From Siderastrea radians (lineage: Eukaryota; Cnidaria; Anthozoa; Scleractinia; Rhizangiidae): 64,000 nucleotides of DNA. Position numbers and translations under genes: made by a program. Positions 31,179-64,000 of the stretch are shown piece after piece. How positions within the stretch are numbered: the first letter of the stretch is position 1; each line of letters starts with the position of its first letter. The notes beneath the pieces were generated by a model that worked only from the letters and a program-made list of their open reading frames with translations, was not told the DNA's origin and did not search any database. Location: assembly GCA_964017195.1 (NCBI GenBank), contig OZ024891.1, positions 7,341,994 to 7,405,993 on the forward strand. The letters run 5' to 3'.

Positions 31179-33090
31179 GTTCACTGTCTGCTTGGTCAGC
31201 GGAGAAACGCTATGAAATCGTGCCGTCAGGTTCAGGTTGGGAGTGTCACAGACATTAGAAAACAGCGAGAACTTTGGCCATATATGAGGGGCCACATAAC
31301 TCCACTGGACTGTTAATTACATTGTGGTGTCAGCTTTCGATCGAGTACTTGTTTACGTTTTTGTACGCTGCATGGCACGTTGAAAATGAACGTTCTTTAA
31401 ACGATTAAATTCATTGGCCACTTCACAAGTGAGAAGGGACGTGGGATGAGACCTTAGAATCAGTCGATTGAAAAAAGAAACCAAGGTCTACGTCAAACGT
31501 CGATCTTCACATGTGGCGAACCCAATGCAATTTAACAAAAACAATAGCTTTTGCTCATTTGCGCATGTAAAGTTTGACGTTTGACTTAGGCCTAAGCACA
31601 GAGCCTATCAATTGTAGGAACTTAAAAGAGGTTTGTTTTATAGGTCGTGTAAGTACGAGTTAAAAAAGAAAAACTATACATGAATACTGAAACTTTTTAT
31701 GCTTGGTCACATTTCACCTAAAGATGGGCGAAGTTTCTTAAAGCAATATTGTTGAGTGTCCTGTCTTTTTACCAGTTTCTTAAGTGGTCAATACTGTTAT
31801 GGTCGTTTCTTGGCCTGGTTTAAGTGCCATTTGATTGGCAGATGGTTTGTCCAATCGGAGTCGTCTGTAAGCCAACTGACACGTGACGACCTGCTTCGGC
31901 ATCAGTCCTTGGAACCTAGCAGCCTGCGACCAGTCCCCTTTCTTTCGTGTCTTTTCTTCGAGAGGGTCTGGGCGTCGATTGCGTCGACGGCGTCGACGCG
32001 TTGCTTTCAATCCTGTGTCTTTTGTACAATTTTTACTTTTCAGCACGCAAATTATTCTTACTCTTACTGTGGAAAATTGCAAACTAGTTACTGTTCTACT
32101 GATCCATGCGTCTTATTAGAGCGCTCGTCAATTTATTTTCGAAGATAATTTGTTCTCCTTGTTTGGTTTTGTTCGAAAATTGGTTCACAAAGCCTGTGCA
32201 ATTTTTTGGTAGAATCGCTCACACTATCAACCTAGGACGCGTTGCGCAGTTCCCGCCAAAATTTAGCAAAGGAAAATCGTCAAAGTTAGACAATTTTAAC
32301 GTAAAACTTAAGATTTTACGTTGAGGATGAGTTCAAAATCGAGTATAATCGGCGCGTAATTCGGTTTGTTGGGGCATTTTATGCATCGTTTTCGTGCGAA
32401 CTTGATGTTTGAACGGATCAGTTCAAACTTTAAGGCTCCAAAAAATCGGAATTGACGTAGCTTTTGCGTTTGACCGCGGTGAAGTCGAATCGCGTCTTAC
32501 AATGCATGTCTTAACTTTCATGTTTTGTTTTTGTTCGCTAAGTAGTATATTGGTTAATCATAACCTTTTCCGATTTTCTTACAGTGTAATCCTTTTAGAG
32601 TAACAATTTCAATGTTTTTAAATTCCTTGCTAGTATTATATTCTTGAAATTCACAAGTTTGATTTTTCATACAGTGCGCTTTGTGAATAGGCAATAAGTT
32701 TTCATTATATTATCGAGTGGTGTGTTTTATTCCTGAAGATGTGGAAGACACTCGAAGGATTGTTAGATATTTAAATTTTCATATATCACTTGTTTGTACA
32801 ATACAAATTATATGGATTTGATAAGTACTATCTAGTTGAGGATATTGTGATGTATTTTTTGATTAAATTATGGGGAAAGTTGTAATTCTGAGACTACCCT
32901 AACTTTATAAAACCAGTAAAGATGGATGTTAATTTATTCTAGATGTACTTTGAGCAGTTTTATTTGAGCTGAATTGGTATAGCGTTCTTCTATTGACTAC
33001 TATATAATATGAAAATTTTGGGGAGAGTTCTGGCCATTTTTATGGGCGGGTGGGACTAACCCGGCTTGTGCGTTTTAGAAAGATTACTGT
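31179..33090 (+). other. SETDB1 3' UTR and flank
   Basis: There are no further exons after the stop. No clear AATAAA signal is visible; ATTAAA hexamers occur near 31405 and 32873 and could serve. Short open frames around 31756-32148 have no recognisable similarity. Confidence 0.5.
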
Positions 33091-33099
33091 GTTCTTGTA

Positions 33100-33197
33100 G
33101 CCTGAGACAACAGTCGACGTTTCATGAGGTCGCCACTTGAGAAGTTTTGCGAGGGCTCAGGTGGCGACCTCGTGAAACGTCGGCTGTTTTCTCAGGC
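33100..33197. mobile_element. 98-bp MITE with GCCTGAGA termini and TA target
   Basis: GCCTGAGACAACAGTCGACG at the left is inverted at the right (CGTCGGCTGTTTTCTCAGGC), and the flanking dinucleotide is TA on both sides. It belongs to the same family as 51287-51468. Most of the element is palindromic. Confidence 0.75.
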
Positions 33198-36100
33198 TAG
33201 TGTTCTTGGGAAAAGTTGTTGTTGTTGTTTTTTTTTCCATTTCTGTGTAAGTTGCTTAGCTGTGCACGAAATACTGAACTGTAACGGCGTGAATGCTTTT
33301 GTACCTGGAGTCTCCCGCATACGGCATGAATATCCCAGTCTCCCGTCACTGAATCTCCCGGATAGAAGCGACTAGGTATCTTTTCTCTACAATGGGCTAA
33401 GATTTTAACCCAAATTTCTCCCGAATCTAAAAACTTTCGGCTTTTCAATTTCATATGTCACGGTTTTGGCTACATTTTCATACATCTTTCACCCAGTCTG
33501 TTCAGAAGTTTACTGAAACGAGGAACTATCTTTTCGTCATTACGGCCAATTGAAGGCCACGACAAAAATGCCCAAACTTCCAGGTCTGGCTTGTGTGCTG
33601 GGGTAGGTCGATTTTTGGGGAAAGGGGGGTCGAATTTGGAGGGATGGGTTGATGATGGGAGTGGGGAGGGCGGGGGGAATTGCCTCAAAGGAAATAATTC
33701 TCTTGATTTCAGATCTCCAGAGGTTGGCATCTCTGTTAAATTTGAAGCAGTTTTTAGTTTTCAAGTGCTTACACGTTCGCCAAAACTTAAATTTGGTTAA
33801 GTCAATTTTTATCCACGATCCATAACATTTGACTTTACCAAATTTAAGATTGGCAAACATGTACGCACTTGAAAACCAAACACTGCTTCAAAGCCCATTT
33901 ATAACCACTGAAAACCAACGTCAATTTAACCTCACTGATGTCAGGGCTCCTGACTGACGTAGTATCGTGTTTTTGACCTGTGTAAAACATTCGTCGAGCT
34001 CCGAGGCAGGACGGTAGTGCTTTAAACTTTGACAAAATTTCGTAAGAATTTTAAACGGCGTAGGGACTTGTAAAGTGAAATTTTTAAGCGAAAGGATCTG
34101 CAAAGTAAATAAAAATTTGAAGTGCGAGTGGAAAATCGACCCCTAGCGGATTGTTCTAACTTTTGAGTCAGTGGATGAAATCCTAAAACGAAACAGTTCA
34201 AGTGAGAGCTATCGAGTACTTCTTTCCCTGATATTGATTTTTTGTCAAAAGTTAGATAAGTGACATCTCGGATTTTTTTTCCAACTTAAAACTTGGCTGT
34301 TTCGTAGAAGCGAAAAGAGTTACTCTTTGTTTTTACGATTCTTAATAGTGACATGCTAGTACTCTTTTTTTTTTTTTTAAGATTCTCATTAATTACGACC
34401 ACATATGCGCCCTACTACCAATGTTGAATTCATTTAGTTTGTTATCATAGCACCGGGTCCGCCAGTGGGTAGGCTCGATTTCCACCGCTCTCTCGAGTCC
34501 GGTCTTTGTTCCTCCCCGAGAAAGAAGGAGCGCGGGCTCATTTCCCGAACAGCGGCTGGTAATCGAGCCTACCAGTGGGGAGTGGGCGAATTGCCCAAGA
34601 ACCCAGTGTGTACACTAATTACACATTTGGAGTCACTAAGAATAAGGTTCGAACCTTTCGAAAGCGTTTGGGTCCCATGAGGGTCCGGAGATGGGCTGCT
34701 GTTCGAGTCTACGACGATCCAGGGAGGACTCCCGTAGAAAAGAGAGGGGTGATCTTCAGATATTTGAATGAATCCCCCGCCAGGCACCTGGAACTCGTTT
34801 TAGGGGCGCGGTTCCATTTCATTGTCACCCCTATAATAACTACGATAAGAGCATTTTCTGGAATATTTTTACAGGTTAACTATCCTCCTATCCTCGGAGA
34901 ACTAAGGGCAGGTAGTCCAGGCAAGGGAAAAATCGTTTTCCCTGCCTTTTCTTCGCAACATGGTGACATTCATGTTTTTCTGGAGCTTTTAAGGGTCTTT
35001 TAAGGAGCTTGTTTCTTCAAAACAAAATCCACAATCTGTTCATCCCCGATATCCATGTTCATAAGTTATTCATGTCATTCACGGAGTGTTGACGAACATT
35101 GTTGAAGAGTTGGAACCAACCCTGAAACCTCAAAACAAAGGGGATTGAGACACCCGGAAATATCTTACCGTAAGATCTTTATCAAGGAGGCATATTTTTC
35201 AGTGCATCTCATGCTAGTACCACTCCAATGTCATTTAATATCATCTACAGATAAATTCTTACAGTAGGGCGATCATTTGTGACCACAGTGATTTCTTAAC
35301 AACCGTTTTATTTGCTAGAAAATTATACAAAAAATAGATGTAAGTCCTTTAAAATTCAAACATGTCGTATTGCGTGTGAGGTATGAATCGTATGCTTTTC
35401 GGTAATCGGACCTCCCTCGTACAATCATGATAATCCTCCTTAAGAATTATCGTTTCCTATTATAAACTTGCAATATTATACGCGCTATGCAGTCCGATAA
35501 CAACCGCAATTTGCTATAAATAGCCTTTGAACTATAGTAGCTCTGTGGCAAATTGACGGTGTTCGCTTGCTTCAAGGTGGACGGAAAACTCGTTTCCGTG
35601 TGGTTACAGTTGTGAGTCTTCAAGTCATTTATGGCTTGTGACTGTCACATCTTCGTTTCATTTATATTTTTATCAGCAGGCGCTACTTTGGAGAAAACTA
35701 ATAATCTCGTTCCAGGCAACATGTGAGGAAAGCGGTATGGGATCTTTCCTGTGTTGGTGGCGAGGGGGGGGGGGGAATATAAAGTGGCATGGCTACGGAT
35801 GAATGGCCGGACTGTGTCGAGCCATGGGAGTTCCCACCCCTTCCCCACACACACAGCCACACACCCACAAAAGAACAACAACGACGACAGAAACAAAAAG
35901 AAAAACAAGAATCAAAAAAATTAACTCATATAGTGCGCAAATTCAACATAGGTTTTCAAATGCGCGTTACCAATATAAATTAAAAAATTAGATAAAAAAA
36001 ATAGATTAAAAAATATGATCTTGGAAGCAAAATGTTTTTTGTTTACTTTCGGGCTCCTGCCTCAACTCTTATTCCTTTTCCAACCTCGCTTCCAGTTTCA

Positions 36101-36700
36101 AGTTAGTCACAGAAATGAGGCTATTCCTCCCCTATTCCTCCCCCAACCCTCCTCCAGTAGTCATCAAGAATAATTTACGGTGATCGGCTGTTGGGTCAGG
36201 CCACCGTGTGGGCATCGTACGTCATCTCGGGTGCGTGAAGAGTTTTTATTACGAACGCACCCAGAACGATTACGTGTTCACTGTCGTTTAGCGGGTTTAA
36301 TTTTGTTATTGTCTGCAGTACAACAATTGAGGTATTCGCTCGCACAAGTGATATAAGCTCAAGGTTGTTTCAGTTCACACACAGTAAACACTGCAAGAAT
36401 TTTCCTAGATAGAATGTTATCTGGTCGTTTGAAATGTCTTCTTCGCTGTTTTTCTTTTTTCCCCCTACATTTCCTGACAGTTAATTTTATTATTTTGCTA
36501 TTGTTGTTATTGTCTTTTTTTAATTGGTGCTGGCTTAAAATTTGTGGGCTTTTAAGTCTTGTGATTTTTGTGAATTTCTTCGTTATAGCAATAAGCAGTC
36601 GCTTCGATTTTTTCAGCTGAAATCAAATTTTGTTCAGAAAATATCGATCTTTCCAAACCATGAAAATCAGATCCCCCAAATCAGAATTTCTTCCGAACGA
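33198..36700. other. Intergenic region between SETDB1 and HIPK
   Basis: No supported gene. It contains a G-rich stretch on the + strand (about 33,596-33,680), one copy of the dispersed 106-bp repeat (34,155-34,240), and a G homopolymer (35,764-35,775). Open frames here show no family features. Confidence 0.5.
34155..34240 (+). repeat. Dispersed 106-bp repeat, single copy E
   Basis: Landmarks are CTAACTTTTGAGTCAGTGGA, TGAAATCCTAAAACG and a GAGAGCTATCGAGTACTT variant. Confidence 0.65.
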
Positions 36701-36719
36701 ATGTAAGCCTGGCAACAGC

Positions 36720-36830
36720 TTACGTATCTCTTTGACGTCATCAACCAAAGCCTCTGATATCAAGCTCTGATTGGTCGGCACCAGACTCCGAACTACGTCA
36801 CAACGGCAAACATGGCGCGCGGTTTACTGA
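36720..36830 (+). promoter_or_regulatory. Candidate HIPK promoter
   Basis: A full CRE (TGACGTCA, 36733-36740), an inverted CCAAT box (ATTGG, about 36770), a CRE half-site (TACGTCAC, about 36794) and a YY1-like AACATGGCGCG (about 36809) cluster within 100 bp, some 1.3 kb upstream of the HIPK start codon. This matches TATA-less animal promoters in composition. The start site itself cannot be read from sequence. Confidence 0.4.
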
Positions 36831-37002
36831 GTTTACAAAATCAACACCATGCATTCAGCGCTTTGACGATGAAGTTTACTTAGCTGGAAGCAGACGAATT
36901 ATTTTCCGATCGGAAAAAAAAAATTTCTGCCCATCGATCTGTTGCTGAAAGGATGCGCGTAAAAGCTGTTTGTTCAAGACATTTTGGGAAACTATAGCTT
37001 CG

Positions 37003-37254
37003 CTAAGTATCGCCTTTGTCGTGGCATTTTCCTGGCCTTATCGAAATCGTCGCTTTCAAGATCTCGTCGAGTTCTTCACATCTCCGCAGCAGGAAGGCTT
37101 TAGAATATTGTTGAAGTTCGACTGAACAGAGAACACGACTGTTTTCATGCACTGGTAGAGGTGTTTTAATTTCTTGGTGCTTGAAGAGCAAGGGTTTGTG
37201 ACGCGGAAAGCGAACGGCGTTTGTTGGTTTGAAACCTTGCTTCTCCGCGACCAT
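37003..37254 (-). CDS. Hypothetical small protein, antisense to the HIPK 5' leader
   Basis: An open frame from the first ATG at 37254 gives 83 residues. The frame stays open further upstream, with no earlier ATG, through RNRQKILIREQNRM. It is rich in Lys, Arg, Glu and Gln, with a predicted-helical end (QQYSKAFLLRRCEELDEI). It looks more protein-like than other short frames nearby, but I recognise no family, splice sites or promoter. It could be a real small gene, a relic exon, or chance. Confidence 0.22.
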   Translation of the reverse strand: MVAEKQGFKPTNAVRFPRHKPLLFKHQEIKTPLPVHENSRVLCSVELQQYSKAFLLRRCEELDEILKATISIRPGKCHDKGDT

Positions 37255-38122
37255 TCGATTTTGTTCGCGGATTAAAATCTTTTGTCGATTTCTTTCACCG
37301 CGAGGAAGCAACGTTTTAGAGATATTGAGAGTGTCTTAAGTCGTTTTGTGGCCCAGCGAGAAAACTGAACTGACGATGAAAATAAGCTATCAAGTATTCA
37401 TGAAGATTGCTTAAATATTACATATGGTAAACCGGTAGACCATTTGTGAAGACTTCACGAGTCAAGGAAAGTGGACACTGGTGGCATTAGTTTACAAAAA
37501 CAACGAGTTGAAAGCTTCAACAGAAGAAGTTTACATCGCCTCATTGAAAAAATATTTTTACAGATTTTTCTTCCGTTCTCGTTCAGTTTACAAATCGATG
37601 TAAATTGGCCAAGAGAATTCAATTCGAGTAGCCGGTTTCTTCCTTTGATCATCAGTCTTCGGACAATATCGTCCCAGTGTATTGGATTCACACAGTGGTC
37701 TTTTAAATCCCTGGTTATTCATATACTTTCTTTTATTCCAATTCATAAAGCAAGGATGGATTTCGCGACGATCTCTCCAGTCTGGGCAAGAATTACAGTG
37801 TTGTGTCTTCGCTGGATGTGTAATCCACACGAAGGAAATCATTGACAAACGACGGCTGAGTTTCATTAGGACAGACACAAACAACGTCCAAAAGAATCAG
37901 TTCTTCTCTTTACTGTTCTCTAACTGGTTAGCTTTCAAAAGATTTGGTTGAAAGAGAAAATCAGGAATCTTGTGGCATATGGAAAGGGATGAAGATCGCA
38001 GCAGTTTATTAATAAGAAGGGATCTTGGCGAAAGTAACTTCGTCAATTTCGTTTATTTACTTTGAATGAACCAGGCACATTTGATATATTTTAATGGCTT
38101 CGAAGACAAAGCCCTACCATAG

Positions 38123-59362
<21,240 letters not shown>

Positions 59363-61195
59363 TCATAGAGTTAGCATTTTCATGTTTTAGCGGTGTGTGT
59401 TGCGCGCTTAATAGATCTTTGAATAAGCAACGTAAAATAAGTTTTAATGTAGATTGAGTTTGCAGAGGGTGAGATGTTGTCTTGGATGTTATATAATAAC
59501 CGGGTGTGTTAAGATTGTGAACTTTTAATTGTATATTAGTGTTTTAAATATTAAACGGATTATTTAGCTGTTGAGATATTTATGCTACACCCAAGACGGC
59601 TTGTTTTAAATCAAATTTAGTGCTGGGTGGGTTATTAAAATATGTATTTGCACTTCAAAAGTGTGAATCGCGCATGGTTTGATGAAGTCCAAAGAGAGCC
59701 TTTTATTTCCTTTATGTTATTTCCATTAATGTTATTTGAAAAAAATGGTTGTGCATCAACATATTATCGCCAAGTTGGTCTTCTTTATTCTCCTTATTTG
59801 ATTGGTTGATAATGCATTAATATTGTTAGGAGAAATAAGATTTTGATAAGTAGACACTAGAAGCTTATACTGAGATCCATTGCAGTGCGACCTGCTAAAT
59901 GTAAAATAAGCACTGTAAGTGAGAAACATTGAATATAAGTTATACTAAGTACTTAGATAGTGACAAATTGTACGTGCGGTCTTTTTCGCGTGAGAGAAAT
60001 CTGTTCTTGAGTCCTCTAGCCTTAACAAATAGGAAGACTTTTACGTACATTTAACTGAAGACAAAGTAGTAAATAATTAGAGCCATTTTGTCTTAAACTG
60101 TACTGAATTAAAATTTTCTTTGTAGATGGAAAATAATGTAGTTTTATGAATTCATCACAAGTTGATTTTTTAGTGTAGTGGCGATTATTTTAACAGAAGA
60201 ATTCTTTGCGATTTATTAATCGATTTCCTGAATTATGTATCAGTTAAGAGTTTCACAGGTTTCAACTAGGGAAACTGATATTGGAGCGATTTTTTTGTTC
60301 TTCGTAAGAATTGAACATAATTTGAAAAACCGATAGCAACTCGGGTCTTATTAATAGGCGTGGTGTTGTGAAATGCGTGTGGTGTAATCATTACAGTTTT
60401 AAAATTGCATTGAGATGTTAGCTTTCAAGCGGTTTTCGAGTGATTGTTGTGTGTGACCAATTTGCTAAGGTTTGTCGTTTTCTTTGCCTTTTGATTGGTT
60501 AAAAAAAATCGTGCAATGCAGTTTAACCAGTCAAAGCAAACATGCTTTTAGATTGCGAGAGTGAAAATAAATTTAATATAATATTACCATAACAACAAAG
60601 TTTTTTCCTCTTACCCCCAAATAAGGCACTTTAACTTAGATATGCAATGAATAAAAGCTAGATATTTTAAGACAGTTATTAGATTGTATCCTTTCGTAAG
60701 TTTCCTAGTCGGTATTTTGAAAAAGTCAACTTATGCACTGTTTCAGCCAAATTTGTTTGACCGAGTGATAGCATTAATAATGGGGAATGTAAATAGTGGA
60801 TTGTCCACTGTGGGTATTAATACTAAAAGTTTATCTAAATATATTATTTATAGCCCAGTGTAACTTAATTATTCCTACGCATTTGTAAACTTGAAGACTT
60901 TTTCTAGGGGCCAGGCATTACTTGTCGTTAATCAGTATCGTAACTGTTCGAGCATCTTCGCTTTTGTTCGGTTATCTTCGGCTATCTTCGCCCCTCAGAG
61001 AGTCTTAAAGTTGCGAATTGTGTATAGCAGGTCGGATTGTACAAAAGTCTATTTTATTCTATATTATGAAGCATGAAGTCACTCGGGAGTTTTAGAACAG
61101 CCGTTTTATTGATGACGGTTCACTGTATATACAGGACATTGATTTTGAAGCCCAATAATGGCTTGGAATACACAATAAACTTATTTTTGTTGGTG
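59363..61195 (+). other. HIPK: HIPK 3' UTR
   Basis: AT-rich, gene-free sequence follows the stop for about 1.8 kb to a strong polyadenylation site, which fits the long 3' UTRs of HIPK genes. AATAAA also occurs near 60,568 and 60,650, offering shorter alternatives. Confidence 0.55.
61174..61179 (+). promoter_or_regulatory. HIPK: HIPK polyadenylation signal
   Basis: AATAAA followed within about 15 bp by the GT-rich TTTTTGTTGGTGGG, a typical downstream element. Confidence 0.55.
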
Positions 61196-61966
61196 GGACT
61201 CAATTTTAGTGTCCGCTTTCTTTTTGCCGTGGAGGAAGGGTGATGGCGAAGTGGAAATAAATCGAAGAAGCAATTGCATAACACCCCGCAACTCCAGCTA
61301 CACTGTGTATCGGTCTACGTATACGTAGTGATAGCTTGCAAAGTTCTCTTTGAACGTGGCTACCCGTCTGTGCCGTGCTTTATCGTCGCCACGCGTAAAA
61401 TATTTAGACCGGGCCCCTCAAAGAGGCAACGTGACGAGGATTTTGCTATTTTAGGTCAGTTGCCGTGCCAAAATCATTACTTAGTGCCTTTACTCACACA
61501 CAAAATGCTCCTGTAAGACTATGATGAAGATATCAAATGAATTTCGTGAGGGAAAGCTAATCATAATACTTTTTTGGAGAGATTTGAAGACATAACATCA
61601 ACACTTGAAAACATTTGCCCAATTTTTCAAGTTTCAATCCATTTCCATCCTTGCCATCGGTAGCAACAGACGACAGGAAACAGTTTCAGCACCATAAGAT
61701 AGTCTTTAATAACAAAGCTAGGCCATTTTTTGGAATTAAATTGATGCGAACACACAGCTTTTTGAAAAGATACTAAAATAGCGTGTCATAGCCCCTTTAA
61801 GAGAAGTTAACAATAGTTCAAACTCTGAGGGAGTACACGAGAGGAGCCAAGCGCAAGAGTGTGAACTTCGATTCCAATGCCAGACCCTCCTCCTATTCTA
61901 GCCCATGTTCCTTAATTTCGGATTTCGCCCACGTTTAAGTCTCCAGAGCCTCACGTCTCCTAGACC

Positions 61967-62058
61967 GCGAGCAAGCTCTCTCGGGGGTGGGGGCGCGATA
62001 GAGGGAAAGATGGATCTTTCCCTCTATCGCGCCCCCACCCCCGAGAGAGCTTGCTCGC
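61967..62058. repeat. Perfect 44-bp inverted repeat with 4-nt loop
   Basis: The arm GCGAGCAAGCTCTCTCGGGG (continuing to 62010, GC-rich) is exactly complementary to 62015-62058, with loop TGGA. There are no mismatches. It is probably a recent palindromic MITE. The mirrored frames at 61905-62105 and 61935-62174 are products of the palindrome. Confidence 0.9.
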
Positions 62059-64000
62059 AGGCTACATGTCTCCCTGAGCAGATCATTTTCACACGCATCT
62101 GCTGAGTAGTATTCACGGGTCACGACAGGTAGGGCAGTGGGGTACGATTCGATGATTTTTGAGGGAGCAAACAAAAAAGTTCGGAGTTAGCGGCCTAAAC
62201 AAATCCTTCTCGTCGCGCTTAGAACGGAGCGACTGGCAGCGAGTGTGTTCCAACTAGCTACGAATCATTGTAATCCAAAAGTCGGTTCAGCTTACCAGTC
62301 TTGCGAACTTCGCAATTTACTTTTTTAATGATAGTAATCTTTGATGATGGAGACTTTGAGTCCAGAGGAAGCTCGCCTGGCTCCGGCGCTCCTCGTTCTC
62401 TAGTCCCCGTGCAGCCGATGATTTTCGCACACGTGCGTTTCATATCATCGTGGTGTAAGTAAAATCTAATGATAAAAAAGAAGACGTGCATGGGACTATG
62501 TTAGATCCCAGCCCCCCCCCCACCTTCCCCCCCCCCCCCGGCTACTAACACCAAGTTCTGAGATTCGGATTCTGGTTCGTTCCCAGAGCCCATGCGCGAT
62601 CCTTTGATCTGTGCGGGATCTGGGGAATAAGAATGATTTCGCCGACGTCCAAGACAGTCGTAATTTAACAATCCTGGTCGGGTATGATTGGCAACCATCG
62701 CAACAAGCTTTCTATTTGCCTATTTATTGCAGACGATGCTTGAGGGATATTCATGTCGTTGTGTTTTGTTTTCATAATAAGGAAATGTCCGAGACAGTCG
62801 GAGAACAAAATCACCGACCCAGAAATAAATTAAAACCAGACATTGACTGGCGTGCATTTGAGACATGCATAAATAAAGGCGAGGTTATCTTGAAAAGTCT
62901 TTTTCTTATTTTTCTTTTTATCTGCAAACACCAGCTGCAGCCAGTGCCGGTATCCGATTACAATTCGAAAACCAGTTCTGAGGCGTTAGAGACGCAAAAG
63001 ATGACAGCACCGAGTGTGAGTATGGTTTCTCGATGCACATAGTGAAAATTCGAGAAGCCTTCTGAAAATGTTTTCGTTTCGTGGAAGAAAATAACTTATA
63101 AAGTGTGAACTCACTTGTTTATGGTAAGGTGTTTTTCATCTTCCTAGTGGTTACATTACAGACATTATTGTTCTTGAGATTGAAACCTAGTTAACATCAT
63201 ATCCTTAGAAACTAAAAGTGTTATAAAACGAAACTCAAGCCCGCGCTCACTTGTGACTTTGAGTCCGTGAATAAAATCCTTAAGTTAATAAGGTTGTGAC
63301 CACAGCCAAACGGAAGATTTCTCATCTGGCAGTGCTTTCTTTTCTTATCTAGCAGTTTTTTCCCTTTGTTTTTTAGATTTTGGCAATTAAAGATTGAAAT
63401 ATTTCGTCAATTCTAACTAGGGAACTCGGGCAAAAATGAGAGATTAAATTATTTTGCTGTTCGCTCGCACGGCGACTTTTGTAACACTGGACAAAAACGA
63501 AATTTTAAAACTGCTCAAATGCATAATTGGATTCCTATTTTACTGTGTGAATCTTAACGTTTCGCTGGCTGTATTTTTTATCTATAGCATAACCTTTCGT
63601 TTCTCTTTTGTGTAATTCTGAATATGAGGCTAATATATTAATTCTGATAACTGACACCATGATATGAATAATATCAGCTGTATCGCAGGCCGGGATTTGA
63701 TTTTTGTCACTTGGTAACCAATGTTGTGACGATCTCCTTTTATCGTTCAAGATAAGTTAAATTTCATTTTACTCCTATTCTGTTGTACCTGAAAACGGAA
63801 AAGTAAAAACGTATCTAACTGAACAATAGATACCACCGGGAGTCAAATCGTTTTAAAGCTCGCCTTAAAATTATTAAAAACTTTGACATCTGTCTTTCAG
63901 TTAAAGTTGGCATCTCTTGTGATGATAGTTTTTTCAACGCCAACGTGTCGTGACGGCAGATTAATAAAGCTTGGTTTTGTATGGAATATAGTGTGATACA
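62059..64000. other. Intergenic tail with weak candidate exon
   Basis: It contains C homopolymers (62512-62539) and a partial copy of the dispersed 106-bp repeat near 63255-63296 (GACTTTGAGTCCGTGAATAA). An open frame at 62785-63041 starts MSETVGEQNHRPRNK and has a good acceptor inside it (TTTTTATCTGCAAACACCAG, about 62934) and a donor-like GTGAGTATGG near 63018. It may be the 5' end of a third + strand gene, but no family is recognised. Confidence 0.25.

Overview
The window is animal nuclear DNA, AT-rich, with short exons, GT-AG introns and introns full of small transposons. The two genes and the style of the repeats suggest an anthozoan cnidarian, most likely a stony coral. That rests on my recollection of coral repeat families and was not checked by a search. 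Two conserved regulatory genes lie head to tail on the + strand.

Region 1 (about 1-31,200) holds a SETDB1/eggless-type histone H3 lysine-9 methyltransferase. I can follow 33 exons in continuous reading phase from 2700 to the stop at 31,178, giving 1,427 residues. The N-terminus lies upstream of the window. The exons encode tandem Tudor repeats, a Q/S/T-rich linker, an MBD, a cysteine-rich pre-SET, and a SET domain split by an insertion of about 510 residues and closed by a post-SET. The introns carry a roughly 1-kb CTGCA/CCTCCAT minisatellite (4595-5690), a 3-kb CAGGG-ended DNA transposon holding eight tRNA-like genes (5884-8885), a CCAAT-bearing 74-bp tandem array (17,868-18,440), a 1.3-kb foldback element (23,532-24,866), and a 42-bp tandem repeat that copies a 5' splice site (30,377-30,625).

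Region 2 (about 31,200-38,100) is the SETDB1 3' flank, intergenic DNA with small TA-flanked MITEs, and the probable promoter and 5' leader of the next gene. The promoter candidate has CRE, CCAAT and YY1-like motifs near 36,730-36,820.

Region 3 (38,144-59,362) holds a homeodomain-interacting protein kinase (HIPK). It has 13 exons and 1,218 codons, all in phase. Exon 1 carries the N-terminus and most of the kinase domain, followed by a 7.4-kb intron. The last exon (1.58 kb) carries a SUMO-interacting-type motif and an acidic tract. A polyadenylation signal at 61,174 probably ends the transcript. The introns contain a second CAGG-ended transposon and nested TTAA-flanked elements.

Region 4 (61,200-64,000) is repeat-bearing intergenic DNA with a perfect 44-bp palindrome and a weak candidate exon.

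In other animals both gene products act in SUMO-linked chromatin and transcription control. Both predicted proteins carry a short SUMO-interacting-type motif, but nothing here shows that they are co-regulated. A diverged 106-bp repeat recurs in at least nine places, in introns of both genes and between them.
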